DNA from: Saccharopolyspora galaxeae
GTDB lineage: Bacteria > Actinomycetota > Actinomycetes > Mycobacteriales > Pseudonocardiaceae
Reading direction: 5' to 3'
Length of the DNA: 64,000 bases
Assembly (NCBI RefSeq): GCF_016526145.1
Contig: NZ_JADDUE010000007.1
Span: 62,001-126,000, forward strand
The notes under the pieces were generated by a model. That model worked only from the letters and a program-made list of their open reading frames with translations, was not told the origin of the DNA and searched no databases. The translations under genes were made by a program, and so were the position numbers. How positions within the stretch are numbered: position 1 is the first letter of the stretch; every line of letters starts with the position of its first letter. This document shows positions 53,259-62,572 of the stretch, one piece after another.

Positions 53259-53747
53259 ATGCGGTGCCCATTCTGCCGGGGCGATGACTCCCGGGTGATC
53301 GACTCGCGCGAGGTGGAGGAAGGGCAGGCGATCCGGCGCAGGCGCTCTTGCTCCGGTTGCGGTCGCCGGTTCACGACAGTGGAAGAACTAGTGCTGTCGG
53401 TGGTCAAGCGCTCTGGGGTTACCGAGCCGTTCAGCCGCGAAAAGGTCGTCCGGGGGGTGTTGCGCGCCTGCCAAGGGCGGCCGGTGCAGGAGGACGCGCT
53501 GCAGCAGCTCGCCCATCGGGTCGAGGACGCGGTCCGCTCGCGGGGCGTGTCGGAGTTGCCCAGCCACGAGGTGGGGTTGGCGATCCTGGGGCCGTTGCGC
53601 GAACTGGACGAGGTCGCGTACCTGCGGTTCGCCAGCGTCTACCGGGCCTTCTCCTCGGTAGCCGACTTCGAAAAGGAGATCGTCGATCTCCGCGCGGCCC
53701 GCGGCAGTGGGGACGGGGCGCGAACGGGGGAGAGCGGCAGTGGCTAA
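53259..53747 (+). CDS. nrdR: Transcriptional repressor NrdR
   Basis: A 162-residue zinc-finger/ATP-cone repressor of ribonucleotide reductase genes. The zinc ribbon has C3, C6, C31 and C34 (MRCPFC and SCSGCGRRF); the ATP-cone domain (about 49-139) reads [20 protein letters not shown] and senses ATP/dATP. The ATG at 53259 follows GGGGG at 8 nt. It is followed by nrdJ and preceded by a NrdR box, so it represses its own operon when dATP is plentiful. Corresponds to Rv2718c. Confidence 0.95.
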   Translation: MRCPFCRGDDSRVIDSREVEEGQAIRRRRSCSGCGRRFTTVEELVLSVVKRSGVTEPFSREKVVRGVLRACQGRPVQEDALQQLAHRVEDAVRSRGVSELPSHEVGLAILGPLRELDEVAYLRFASVYRAFSSVADFEKEIVDLRAARGSGDGARTGESGSG

Positions 53748-53868
53748 ACCGAAGCGGCGATCGGCGCGGCGTGGGCCGGCGAACGCGGGTGGGACGCGAC
53801 CGACCCGGACGGGGAGACCGGACGGCGGCGGGAATGCACGAGCGAGCAACAGGGAAGAGGGACAGGTC

Positions 53869-56700
53869 ATGACAGAGACCGTGGACGGCCCGGTCGGTGC
53901 AACGGGGGAGCCGGAGACAGGTGCCCACACCGAGGGCATCCGGGTGCAGCGGGTCTACACCACCGAGGGGGTGCACCCCTACGACGAGGTTGCCTGGGAA
54001 CGCCGCGACGTGGTGATGACCAACTGGCGGGACGGCTCGGTCAACTTCGAACAGCGCGGAGTCGAGTTCCCCGAGTTCTGGTCGCTGAACTCGGTCAACA
54101 TCGTGACCAGCAAGTACTTCCGGGGGGCGCAGGGCACCGAGCAGCGTGAGCACAGCCTCAAGCAGCTCATCGACCGGGTCGTGAAGACGTACGTGCGCAG
54201 CGGCGTGCAGCACGGCTACTTCGCGACCGAGGTGGACGCGGAGATCTTCGAGCACGAGCTGACCTGGATGCTGCTGCACCAGGTGTTCAGCTTCAACTCG
54301 CCGGTGTGGTTCAACGTGGGCACCAGCTCGCGCCAGCAGGTCTCGGCCTGCTTCATCCTGTCCGTCGACGACACGATGGAGTCGATCCTCGACTGGTACA
54401 AGGAAGAGGGCCTGATCTTCAAGGGCGGCTCGGGGGCCGGCCTGAACCTCTCCCGCATCCGTTCGTCCAAGGAGCTGCTGTCCTCCGGCGGCACCGCCTC
54501 CGGGCCGGTGTCGTTCATGCGCGGCGCGGACGCTTCCGCGGGCACGATCAAGTCCGGTGGGGCCACCCGGCGTGCGGCGAAGATGGTCATCCTGGACGTC
54601 GACCACCCCGACGTCGAGGAGTTCATCGAGACCAAGTCCAAGGAGGAGCACAAGATCCGGGCGCTGCGCGACGCCGGGTTCGACGTGGACCTCGGGGGCG
54701 CGGACATGTCCTCGGTGCAGTACCAGAACGCGAACAACTCGGTCCGGGTCACCGACGAGTTCATGCGTGCGGTGGAAAGCGACGGTCGGTTCGGGCTGCG
54801 TGCCCGCACCGACGGCTCGGTCGTCGAAGACGTCCGCAGTCGTGACGTGTTCCGCAAGATGGCGCACGCCGCGTGGGAGAGCGCCGACCCGGGCATCCAG
54901 TACGACGGCACGATCCAGGACTGGCACACCGCGCCCGAGAGCGGCCGGATCTCGGCGTCGAACCCGTGCTCGGAGTACATGCACCTGGACAACTCCAGCT
55001 GCAACCTGGCTTCGCTGAACCTGATGAAGTTCTTGCGCGAGGACCTGACCTTCGACGCGGAGCTGTTCGAGAAGGCCGTCGAGTTCGTCATCACCGCGAT
55101 GGACATCTCGATCGGTTTCGCGGACTTCCCGACCGAGTCGATCGGCGACACCACCCGCAAGTTCCGGCAGCTCGGCATCGGCTACGCGAACCTGGGCGCG
55201 CTGCTGATGGCCACCGGCCACGCCTACGACTCCGACGGCGGGCGAGCGCTGGCTGCGTCGATCACCTCGTTGATGACCGGTACCGCCTACAAGCGTTCCG
55301 CGGAGCTGGCCGGTGCGGTCGGACCGTACGAGGGCTACGCGCGCAACGCGGAGGCGCACCAGCGGGTGATGCGCAAGCACGCGGCGGCCAACGACCTTGT
55401 ACGCACCTACCACCAGAACGACGTGGCGGTGCACAAGCTGGCGACGAAGGTGTGGCAGGACGGCCTGGCGATCGGCGCCCGGCACGGCTGGCGAAACGCC
55501 CAGGCGTCGCTGCTGGCTCCGACCGGCACGATCGGCCTGATGATGGACTGCGACACCACCGGGGTCGAGCCGGACCTGGCGCTGGTGAAGTTCAAGAAGC
55601 TGGTCGGCGGCGGCTCCATGCAGATCGTCAACCAGACGGTGCCGCGCGCGCTGAAGGCGCTGGGCTACCAGGAAGAGCAGATCGAGGCGATCGTCGAGTA
55701 CATCGCCGAGCACGGCCACGTGATCGACGCCCCCGGGCTGCGCCCGGATCACTACGAGGTGTTCGACTGCGCCATGGGCCAGCGGGCGATCGCACCGATG
55801 GGGCACGTGCGGATGATGGCCGCGGTGCAGCCGTTCCTGTCCGGCGCCATCTCGAAGACGGTGAACATGCCGGAGCAGGCCAGCGTCGCCGATGTGGAGG
55901 AGATCTACTTCGAGGGCTGGCGGCTGGGCCTGAAGGCGCTGGCGATCTACCGGGACAACTGCAAGGTCGGCCAGCCCCTCTCGGCGGGCAAGGGCGAGCA
56001 GGGCGAGTCGGACAAGGCCGTCGAGAAGCAGATCGAGTACCGCCCGGTCCGCAAGCGGCTGCCGAAGAAGCGTCCGAGCCAGACCGTGTCGTTCACCGTC
56101 GGCGGTGCCGAGGGCTACCTGCACGCCGGGTCCTACCCGGACGACGGGCTCGGCGAGATCTTCGTCAAGCTCGGCAAGCAGGGCTCCACGTTGTCCGGCG
56201 TGATGGACGCCTTCTCGATGTCGATCTCGGTGGGTCTGCAGTACGGCATCCCGCTGGAGTTCTACATCTCGAAGTTCCAGAACCTGCGCTTCGAGCCGGC
56301 GGGCATGACCGATGACCCGGACGTGCGGATGGCCAGCAGCGTGCTGGACTACCTGTTCCGCAGGCTGGCGCTGGACTACCTGCCGTACGAGAAGCGGGCG
56401 CAGCTGGGCATCTTCACCAACGAGGAGCGCACGGCGCAGACTTCGGACTACGACTCGGAGCCGGGCGGTGGTTCGGTCGACCTGGACACGATGCGTTCCA
56501 CCGTCGACTACCCGGCGGCGCAGGCGCAGGAACCCGCGCAGGAGGACGACCACCGCGCGGGCAGCTCGACCGAGCTGCTGGAGCTGCGCTTGGGCAAGGC
56601 CGCTGATGCGCCGCTGTGCATGACCTGCGGCACGAAGATGCGCCCGTCCGGGTCCTGCTACCTGTGCGAGGGCTGCGGCTCCACCTCCGGCTGCAGCTGA
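53869..56700 (+). CDS. nrdJ: Class II (adenosylcobalamin-dependent) ribonucleotide reductase
   Basis: A 943-residue vitamin B12-dependent enzyme that reduces ribonucleotides to deoxyribonucleotides without oxygen. The N-terminal MTETVDG and NWRDGSVNFEQRG match Streptomyces NrdJ. Active-site motifs are intact: NPCSEYMHLDNSSCNL with the radical Cys, and PTGTIGLMMDCDT. The C-terminal redox tail with CMTCGTKM...CYLCEGCG is present. The ATG at 53869 has GAGGGACAGG upstream. It is co-transcribed with nrdR; no B12 riboswitch is seen upstream of the pair. A strong terminator follows. Confidence 0.96.
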   Translation: MTETVDGPVGATGEPETGAHTEGIRVQRVYTTEGVHPYDEVAWERRDVVMTNWRDGSVNFEQRGVEFPEFWSLNSVNIVTSKYFRGAQGTEQREHSLKQLIDRVVKTYVRSGVQHGYFATEVDAEIFEHELTWMLLHQVFSFNSPVWFNVGTSSRQQVSACFILSVDDTMESILDWYKEEGLIFKGGSGAGLNLSRIRSSKELLSSGGTASGPVSFMRGADASAGTIKSGGATRRAAKMVILDVDHPDVEEFIETKSKEEHKIRALRDAGFDVDLGGADMSSVQYQNANNSVRVTDEFMRAVESDGRFGLRARTDGSVVEDVRSRDVFRKMAHAAWESADPGIQYDGTIQDWHTAPESGRISASNPCSEYMHLDNSSCNLASLNLMKFLREDLTFDAELFEKAVEFVITAMDISIGFADFPTESIGDTTRKFRQLGIGYANLGALLMATGHAYDSDGGRALAASITSLMTGTAYKRSAELAGAVGPYEGYARNAEAHQRVMRKHAAANDLVRTYHQNDVAVHKLATKVWQDGLAIGARHGWRNAQASLLAPTGTIGLMMDCDTTGVEPDLALVKFKKLVGGGSMQIVNQTVPRALKALGYQEEQIEAIVEYIAEHGHVIDAPGLRPDHYEVFDCAMGQRAIAPMGHVRMMAAVQPFLSGAISKTVNMPEQASVADVEEIYFEGWRLGLKALAIYRDNCKVGQPLSAGKGEQGESDKAVEKQIEYRPVRKRLPKKRPSQTVSFTVGGAEGYLHAGSYPDDGLGEIFVKLGKQGSTLSGVMDAFSMSISVGLQYGIPLEFYISKFQNLRFEPAGMTDDPDVRMASSVLDYLFRRLALDYLPYEKRAQLGIFTNEERTAQTSDYDSEPGGGSVDLDTMRSTVDYPAAQAQEPAQEDDHRAGSSTELLELRLGKAADAPLCMTCGTKMRPSGSCYLCEGCGSTSGCS

Positions 56701-56760
56701 GGCCGGAATCGCAGCGTCCAACGCGAGATCGAGCACCGGCGCCGATACGTCCCGGTGCTG

Positions 56761-56795
56761 ATGGGGGAGTCGGCCGTCGCGGCCGACTCCCCCAT
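56761..56795 (+). terminator. Perfect 16-bp hairpin after nrdJ
   Basis: ATGGGGGAGTCGGCCG (56761-56776) pairs exactly with 56780-56795 around a 3-nt loop, 60 bp after the nrdJ stop. Confidence 0.88.
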
Positions 56796-56933
56796 GCGCG
56801 TTTCGGCCCGTCGCGCGTTTCGGCATGATCAGCAGTCCGTGCAACAGCGCCGAGTGATCGGCATCGGCTGTTCGGGTGTAGTTCAGCTGTTCGCTCGCTG
56901 TCGGCCGCCGTCCTGCGATCTGCTGGTGCGCCG

Positions 56934-59900
56934 GTGTTCCGGCGTCGGGAGGGCGGATTGCGGTCTTTCGCAGTGGTGCTGTCGGGAGTCGTGCTGGCCG
57001 GTGGGCTCAGCGTGCCGAACGCTTCGGCCGCGGTGCCGACTCCGCCGGTGGAGGACGGTCCTGCCGCCTCGGTGCTGGAGAAGGGCCCGGTCAGCGTCCG
57101 CGCCGGCGGCCGAGATCGGTCCGAGGGAGTCGAGACGGCGCGCAACACCTCACCGGTAGCGCCCGGGCTGAGCCTGACGGAGTTCGAGCGCTATGGGCCG
57201 GACGGCTGGCTGCGCGGCGACGTGCTGACGGCCGAGCTCTCCGAACCCGGCTTGCGTCCCGAGTACTTGAGCCCTGGTAGTGCTTCGATGCGCAGCCCGC
57301 TGACCGAGCAAGCCGCGCGTTCGGGCGCTGTTGCCGGCGTCAACGGTGACTTCTTCGACATCGACGCCTCCGGTGCGCCGCTGGGTCCTGCCATGTCCGA
57401 TGGTGAGCTGCTCAGCGCCCCCGAGGCCGGGAACAACGACGTCGCCGCAGTCGGCGGGCGGCAGCGCGCGGGGCGGCTGATGCAGCTCTTCCTCGAGGCG
57501 GAGCTGACTCGCGCGGACGGTGGGCGCACGCGGGTGACCGACTTGAACGTCCCGAAGGTCTCCGACGACGGCATTGCGCTGTACACGCCGCGTTGGGGCG
57601 ACGCATCCCGCCGGTCCGCTGTGGACGGAGCGCACCGGGTGACCGAGGTGGAGGTCGCAGGTGACCAGGTCACGCGGGTGAGCCCTGCCCCGGCCGAAGG
57701 GCCGGTACCGCGCGGTTCGGTCCGTCTGCTCGGGGTGGGAGCCGGCGCCGATCAACTGGCGACCGTGCGCGTCGGCGAACGGGTGGGCGTGCACTACCGG
57801 CCCCGCACGTCGGGTGATGAACCGGATGTCGCCGTGGGCGGCAACAAGGTTCTGCTGCGCGACGGCGCGGTGCAGCAGGTCGACGACACCGCGCTGCACC
57901 CGCGGACCGCGGCCGGGTTCTCGGCCGATGGACAACGGATGTGGCTGGTCACGATCGATGGTCGGCAGGCCGCCAGCCGCGGGATGACCGAACTCGAACT
58001 CGCCGAGCAGTTGCGACGGCTCGGCGCGGACGACGCCATCAACCTGGATGGCGGGGGTTCGTCGACGCTGTTGGCGCGCCCGGAGGGCGGCAGCGCTCCG
58101 GGCGTTCGCAACTCGCCGTCGGAGGGCGAGTTGCGCCCGGTGCCCAATGGGCTCGGCTTCTCGACAGCACCCGGAAGCGGCCGGTTGCGCGGTTTCCGCG
58201 TGGAGCCCGGTGGTGGGCGGGTGTTGTCCGGGTTGAGCCGTCGCTTCGCTGCGCACGGGCACGACGAAACCGGTGCGCCGGTTCCCGCCGGTCCGGAGTG
58301 GTCGGTGACTCCGGGAAGAGGGCGGATCGACAACGGTGTCCTGCGGGGTGGGCTGCCCGGGACCGCGGAGGTGACCGCGCACAGTGCAGCCGCCTCCGGG
58401 TCCGCCGAATTGACGGTGTTGGGCCCGCCCGTGCGGCTGTCTCCGAGCGTCGGGCGTGTCCGGCTGGCCGGGGAAGGTGCTCGCGACCGGTTCCAGATTC
58501 TCGGGCACGATGCGGACGGCTTCGGAACGTGGGTGGAACCCGCCGACGTGCGCCTCGAATACGACTCGAATGCGGTGCGGATCGAGCCGGACCGGGACGG
58601 TTTCGCGGTGACTGCGCTGTCACCTTCGGCTTCTGCGGTGGTGACCGCGCGCGTCGGCGACAAGGTTACCCACTTGGGCGTGACGACGGGTGCGCAACCC
58701 CAGTCGCTGTCCACTATGGACGATGTCGGTGGGTGGCGGCCGAGCGGGTTCCCGCAGCCGGTAGGTGCTTCGCTGACGCAAGGCGAAGGCCGGGCGGGCA
58801 CTCCTGGGCTGGCGTTGGACTACTCGCTGACCGGCAGTACCTCGACCAGGGCCGCCTACGTCAACGCCGAGTCGGCCTTGCCGCTGCCGGACGGCACGCA
58901 GCAGGTCGGCGTGTGGGTCAACGGTGACGGCCGGGGTGCGCGGCTGCGTGGCACGCTGCTCGATCCTGCGGGCGTTGCGACCACGGTGGACCTGACGGAG
59001 AAGGTCGACTGGACCGGTTGGCGGTACGTGCAGGCGCCGATTCCGGCCGGCGCGTCCGGACCGCTGCGCTTGCAGCGCTTGTACGCGGTCGAGACGGACG
59101 ACGCCCGGCAGTACGGTGGGCGGTTGGTCTTCGACGACCTGACCGCTTCGGTCGCGCCCGAAGTGGACGTTCCGGTCACTCCCCAGCCGCAGGATCGTTC
59201 CGTCGTGCAGGACGGGACGTTGCGGCCGGCTCCGGGCGCTGCCCGGATCGCCGTGGTCAGCGATGCCCAGTTCACCGCGGACGACCCGGCGGGCCCGCTG
59301 GTCGAGCAGGCTCGCCGCGCGTTGCGGGAGGCGGTGGCGACTCGGCCGGATGCGCTGGTAATCAACGGTGACTTCGTCGATCGGGGCACTGCTGCCGACT
59401 TCGACCTGGCGCGGCGGCTCATCGACTCCGAGGTCGGTGATCGTGTCCCGTGGTTCTACGTGCCGGGCAACCACGAAGCGAACGGACCGGGCGATCTGCG
59501 CGAGTTCACCGCGGAATTCGGGGCACCGCAGCGGGTTGCCGACGTCGCCGGGACTCGGATGGTGTCGCTGGATTCCTCCTCCGGCGCGCTGCTCGGCGGC
59601 GGCTTCGAGCAAGTGCGGATGCTGCGTGCTGCGCTCGACCAAGCGCGGCGAGACCCACGGATTCGTTCGGTGGCGGTGTTTCTGCATCATCCGTTGGACG
59701 ACCCGGGTGCCGGTGACGCTTCGCGGCTCGCGGACCCGAAGGAAGCTGCGCTGCTGAACCGCTGGCTCGCCGATTTCGAAGGTTCCTCCGGGAAATCGGC
59801 GGCATTGGTCGCCGCGCACGCAGGTACCTTCCATTCGTCCACAGTGGATGGCGTGTCGCTGGAAGTGAACGGAAATTCCGGCAAAGCCCCGGCGACCGCA

Positions 59901-60275
59901 CCCGAGTCGGGCGGCTTCACCGGTTGGAGTCTGTTGCGAACGGGACCGCGCGGTGTGCGATGGGAAACGAAGCCGAACGTGGACCGGCTTGAGCTCGCTG
60001 CGCCCGCGAACGTCGAGGTCGGTGCTTCGGTGCCCACAACGGCCGAACTTTTCCAAGGTGATCGGGCCGTTCCGGTGCGGTACCCGGTGAGCGCCGATTG
60101 GCAGGGTAGCCCGGAAGTGTTCATCGGGCCGCCGGAGCAGGCATTTCCTGGAGCCGTGGCGGCGTTCGACCCGGACTCGGGACGGCTCACCGGGCTCCGG
60201 CCGGGACGTGGTGCACTCAGCGTGCACGTCAACGGGGCTAGGCAGGTAGCCGGATTCACTGTCACCCGTCGGTGA
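56934..60275 (+). CDS. Secreted phosphodiester glycosidase / metallophosphoesterase fusion
   Basis: A 1,113-residue exported protein. After the signal peptide (SFAVVLSGVVLAGGLSV, cleaved near NASA-A), residues about 60-420 form a phosphodiester-glycosidase (NAGPA-like) domain with VNGDFFDID and NLDGGGSST. Immunoglobulin/Big-like modules and a jelly-roll domain (about 600-760) follow, then a calcineurin-type metallophosphoesterase (about 790-1020) with SDAQF, INGDFVDRG, GNHE, HHP and AHAG. In its first motif DxH reads DAQ, so one metal ligand is changed. It may remove and hydrolyse sugar-phosphodiesters of the wall or exopolysaccharides. The GTG start at 56934 is uncertain; the domain order is clear. 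Confidence 0.85.
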   Translation: MFRRREGGLRSFAVVLSGVVLAGGLSVPNASAAVPTPPVEDGPAASVLEKGPVSVRAGGRDRSEGVETARNTSPVAPGLSLTEFERYGPDGWLRGDVLTAELSEPGLRPEYLSPGSASMRSPLTEQAARSGAVAGVNGDFFDIDASGAPLGPAMSDGELLSAPEAGNNDVAAVGGRQRAGRLMQLFLEAELTRADGGRTRVTDLNVPKVSDDGIALYTPRWGDASRRSAVDGAHRVTEVEVAGDQVTRVSPAPAEGPVPRGSVRLLGVGAGADQLATVRVGERVGVHYRPRTSGDEPDVAVGGNKVLLRDGAVQQVDDTALHPRTAAGFSADGQRMWLVTIDGRQAASRGMTELELAEQLRRLGADDAINLDGGGSSTLLARPEGGSAPGVRNSPSEGELRPVPNGLGFSTAPGSGRLRGFRVEPGGGRVLSGLSRRFAAHGHDETGAPVPAGPEWSVTPGRGRIDNGVLRGGLPGTAEVTAHSAAASGSAELTVLGPPVRLSPSVGRVRLAGEGARDRFQILGHDADGFGTWVEPADVRLEYDSNAVRIEPDRDGFAVTALSPSASAVVTARVGDKVTHLGVTTGAQPQSLSTMDDVGGWRPSGFPQPVGASLTQGEGRAGTPGLALDYSLTGSTSTRAAYVNAESALPLPDGTQQVGVWVNGDGRGARLRGTLLDPAGVATTVDLTEKVDWTGWRYVQAPIPAGASGPLRLQRLYAVETDDARQYGGRLVFDDLTASVAPEVDVPVTPQPQDRSVVQDGTLRPAPGAARIAVVSDAQFTADDPAGPLVEQARRALREAVATRPDALVINGDFVDRGTAADFDLARRLIDSEVGDRVPWFYVPGNHEANGPGDLREFTAEFGAPQRVADVAGTRMVSLDSSSGALLGGGFEQVRMLRAALDQARRDPRIRSVAVFLHHPLDDPGAGDASRLADPKEAALLNRWLADFEGSSGKSAALVAAHAGTFHSSTVDGVSLEVNGNSGKAPATAPESGGFTGWSLLRTGPRGVRWETKPNVDRLELAAPANVEVGASVPTTAELFQGDRAVPVRYPVSADWQGSPEVFIGPPEQAFPGAVAAFDPDSGRLTGLRPGRGALSVHVNGARQVAGFTVTRR

Positions 60276-60380
60276 GTTTTCCGTTCTTGTTCGGCGATTC
60301 CGTCCACAGGGTCTCGATCCATCCACAGATCTCGGAATCGACCCTGCGCCGCATCCAGTTCGGGCACCGATGTTCTGGGC

Positions 60381-61478
60381 ATGACCACTTCAACGCATTC
60401 CGTTCGGCTCGGCGACCCCGCGGACGTGCTGGCCGCCGTGCCGCACCTGCTCGGTTTCACCCCTTCCCAGTCGCTGGTGCTGGTAGCGCTGCACGAAACG
60501 AGCGACACCTCGGCCGCCTGCGGCGTCACGCTGCGAATCGACCTGCCGGAATCGGAGAACCACTCCGCGCTGGCCGAATACTTGGTGAAAGGGCCGTTGG
60601 CCAGGCAGGACGCGACCGCGGTCCTGCTGGTGATCGTCGGTACCGACGGCCGGGAACCGGACGACGCGGACGGGCAACCGGGAGCCGCGCCGCCGACGGA
60701 TCACGCGGCGGGCGAGGCCGGGTCGCTGCCGTACAGCGGCCTGGCCGGGGTCCTGGCAGGAGCCTTCCGCGAGGCCGGGTTCTCGATCTGGCACCTGCTG
60801 TGGACGCCGCGGTTGCGGGCGGGCGGATCGTGGCAGTGCTACGACGACCCGACCTGCGGCGGCAAGATTCCCGACCCGAAAAGCTCGGCCATGGGCGCTG
60901 CGCTGGCCGCGTCCGGCGCGGTCACGTTCGAGAGCAGAAGCGAGTTGGAGCGGCTCGTCGCGCCGGAATCCGAGGAGTTGTCGGCGCGCTGGTCGGCGAA
61001 GCTCAACGAGCTGATCGAGGAATCCGCGCGGGAACCCGCCGGAGCTCGCAAGGACGTCGAGCTCGTACTCGGCGCGGTCGCCCGCACAGCGGCGAACGAG
61101 GCACTCACCGAGCTTGATCAGCTCCGGGTGCTGCTGGCGTTGTCCGACAGCCGCGTCCGCGACCTGTGCTTGAGCGCGGCGCTCGGGGACAACGCGATGG
61201 CCGCCGAGCAGCTCTGGCTGACCTTGGTGCGCAAAGCTCCCGCTCCCGAGGTCGCGGAGGTGGCCGCCATGCTGGCCTTCTCGGCGTACCTGCGCGGGGA
61301 GGGCGCGCTTGCCGGTGTCGCACTGGAACGCATCGAGTCCTGCAGGCCTGAGCACCCGTTGGGTTGCTTGCTGCGGGGTGCGTTGGACGCCGGGGTGCCG
61401 CCGAAGCACTTGGAGTCGCTCACCCGGGACGCTATCCAGGACGCCAAGCTCACGATCGACGAGGACGAACTCTCATGA
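60381..61478 (+). CDS. DUF4192 family protein
   Basis: A 365-residue cytoplasmic protein: the N-terminal LGDPADVLAAVPHLLGFTPSQSLVLVAL opening is the hallmark of DUF4192, common in actinobacteria and without known function. The C-terminal half is helical and carries TPR-like alanine-rich stretches (AMAAEQLWLTLVRKAP, SAYLRGEGALAGVALERI). The ATG at 60381 lacks a clear ribosome binding site. It precedes a convergent galE gene and follows the secreted fusion protein. Confidence 0.8.
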   Translation: MTTSTHSVRLGDPADVLAAVPHLLGFTPSQSLVLVALHETSDTSAACGVTLRIDLPESENHSALAEYLVKGPLARQDATAVLLVIVGTDGREPDDADGQPGAAPPTDHAAGEAGSLPYSGLAGVLAGAFREAGFSIWHLLWTPRLRAGGSWQCYDDPTCGGKIPDPKSSAMGAALAASGAVTFESRSELERLVAPESEELSARWSAKLNELIEESAREPAGARKDVELVLGAVARTAANEALTELDQLRVLLALSDSRVRDLCLSAALGDNAMAAEQLWLTLVRKAPAPEVAEVAAMLAFSAYLRGEGALAGVALERIESCRPEHPLGCLLRGALDAGVPPKHLESLTRDAIQDAKLTIDEDELS

Positions 61479-61540
61479 GCCGCTACCACCACGGCGGCGT
61501 CGGGTGCCGGCCCGACCGAGCCGGGATCGGGCCGATCCGC

Positions 61541-62503
61541 TCAGCCCGCGTTCCGACCGCGGGCGAACTCCCACGCGTCCCGCACGATCACGCCCAGATC
61601 CGCGTGCTTCGGCTGCCAGGAGAGTTCGCTGCGGGCGCGGTCGCTGGAAGCCACCAGCGTCGCGGGATCACCCGCCCGGCGCGGCGCCACCGCCGCCGGG
61701 ATCGGGTGGCCGGTCACCTCCCGGCAGGTCTCGACCACCTGCTGCACCGAGAAGCCCGTCCCGTTGCCCAGGTTGTAGACCCGGTGCTCTCCCGGGCGGG
61801 TGTGCTCCAGCGCGAGCAGGTGCGCGTCGGCCAGGTCGGTGACGTGGATGTAGTCGCGGACGCAGGTGCCGTCCGCGGTCGGCCAGTCGTCGCCGAACAT
61901 CTGGACCTGCTCGCGCAGGCTGAGCGCGACCTGCAGCACGATGGGAATCAGGTGCGTCTCGGTGGTGTGCCGCTCGCCGAACGCGCCATGGGCGCCTGCG
62001 ACGTTGAAGTAGCGCAGGCTCGTCGCGCCCAGCCCGTGCGCGGTGGCGTACGAGCTGATGGCGTGGTCGATCGCCAGTTTCGTCGCCCCGTAGGTATTCG
62101 TGGGGCGGGTTGGCGCGTCCTCCGGGATCGGCACGCTTTCCGGCTCGCCGTAGGTCGCAGCGGTGGAGGAGAAAACCAGCCGCGGAGTGCCGTGTTCGCG
62201 GATCGCTTCCAGCAGTCGCAACGAGGTGACCACGTTGCCCTGCCAGTATTTGTCCGGATCCTGCATCGACTCGCCGACCAGCGACTTCGCCGCGAAGTGC
62301 AGAACCCCGTCGTAGCCGTCGGCGAGCAGCTGCCCGGCGGTGTCGGCGAGGTCGGCCTGCACGAACTCGGCGCCGGCGGGCACCGCGTCCGCGTGCCCGG
62401 TGGAGAGGTCGTCCACCACGGTCACGTCGTGGCCGTTCTCCAGCAGCCGGGCGGCGCACACGCTGCCTACGTATCCCGCACCACCGGTGACGAGGAGCTT
62501 CAC
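61541..62503 (-). CDS. galE: UDP-glucose 4-epimerase
   Basis: A 320-residue short-chain dehydrogenase/reductase that interconverts UDP-galactose and UDP-glucose. The NAD motif GGAGYVGS opens the protein; the catalytic Ser is in [10 protein letters not shown] and the Tyr-Lys pair in YGATK. The GTG at 62503 has GGAAAGG about 10 nt upstream. It follows galK on the same strand with a 69-bp gap. No galT is present in this window. Confidence 0.9.
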   Translation of the reverse strand: MKLLVTGGAGYVGSVCAARLLENGHDVTVVDDLSTGHADAVPAGAEFVQADLADTAGQLLADGYDGVLHFAAKSLVGESMQDPDKYWQGNVVTSLRLLEAIREHGTPRLVFSSTAATYGEPESVPIPEDAPTRPTNTYGATKLAIDHAISSYATAHGLGATSLRYFNVAGAHGAFGERHTTETHLIPIVLQVALSLREQVQMFGDDWPTADGTCVRDYIHVTDLADAHLLALEHTRPGEHRVYNLGNGTGFSVQQVVETCREVTGHPIPAAVAPRRAGDPATLVASSDRARSELSWQPKHADLGVIVRDAWEFARGRNAG

Positions 62504-62572
62504 GGGGTTTCTGCCTTTCCGACGAAGGTGAACTCGCCCCGCCTGCCGCGGGGCGGGCGGGAGCGGGCGAGG

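Noticed and set aside
53431-56844. A 1,137-residue open frame on the minus strand
   Set aside because: It is the antisense of nrdR and nrdJ, Arg/His/Asp-rich with no family match; nrdJ on the plus strand is unambiguous.
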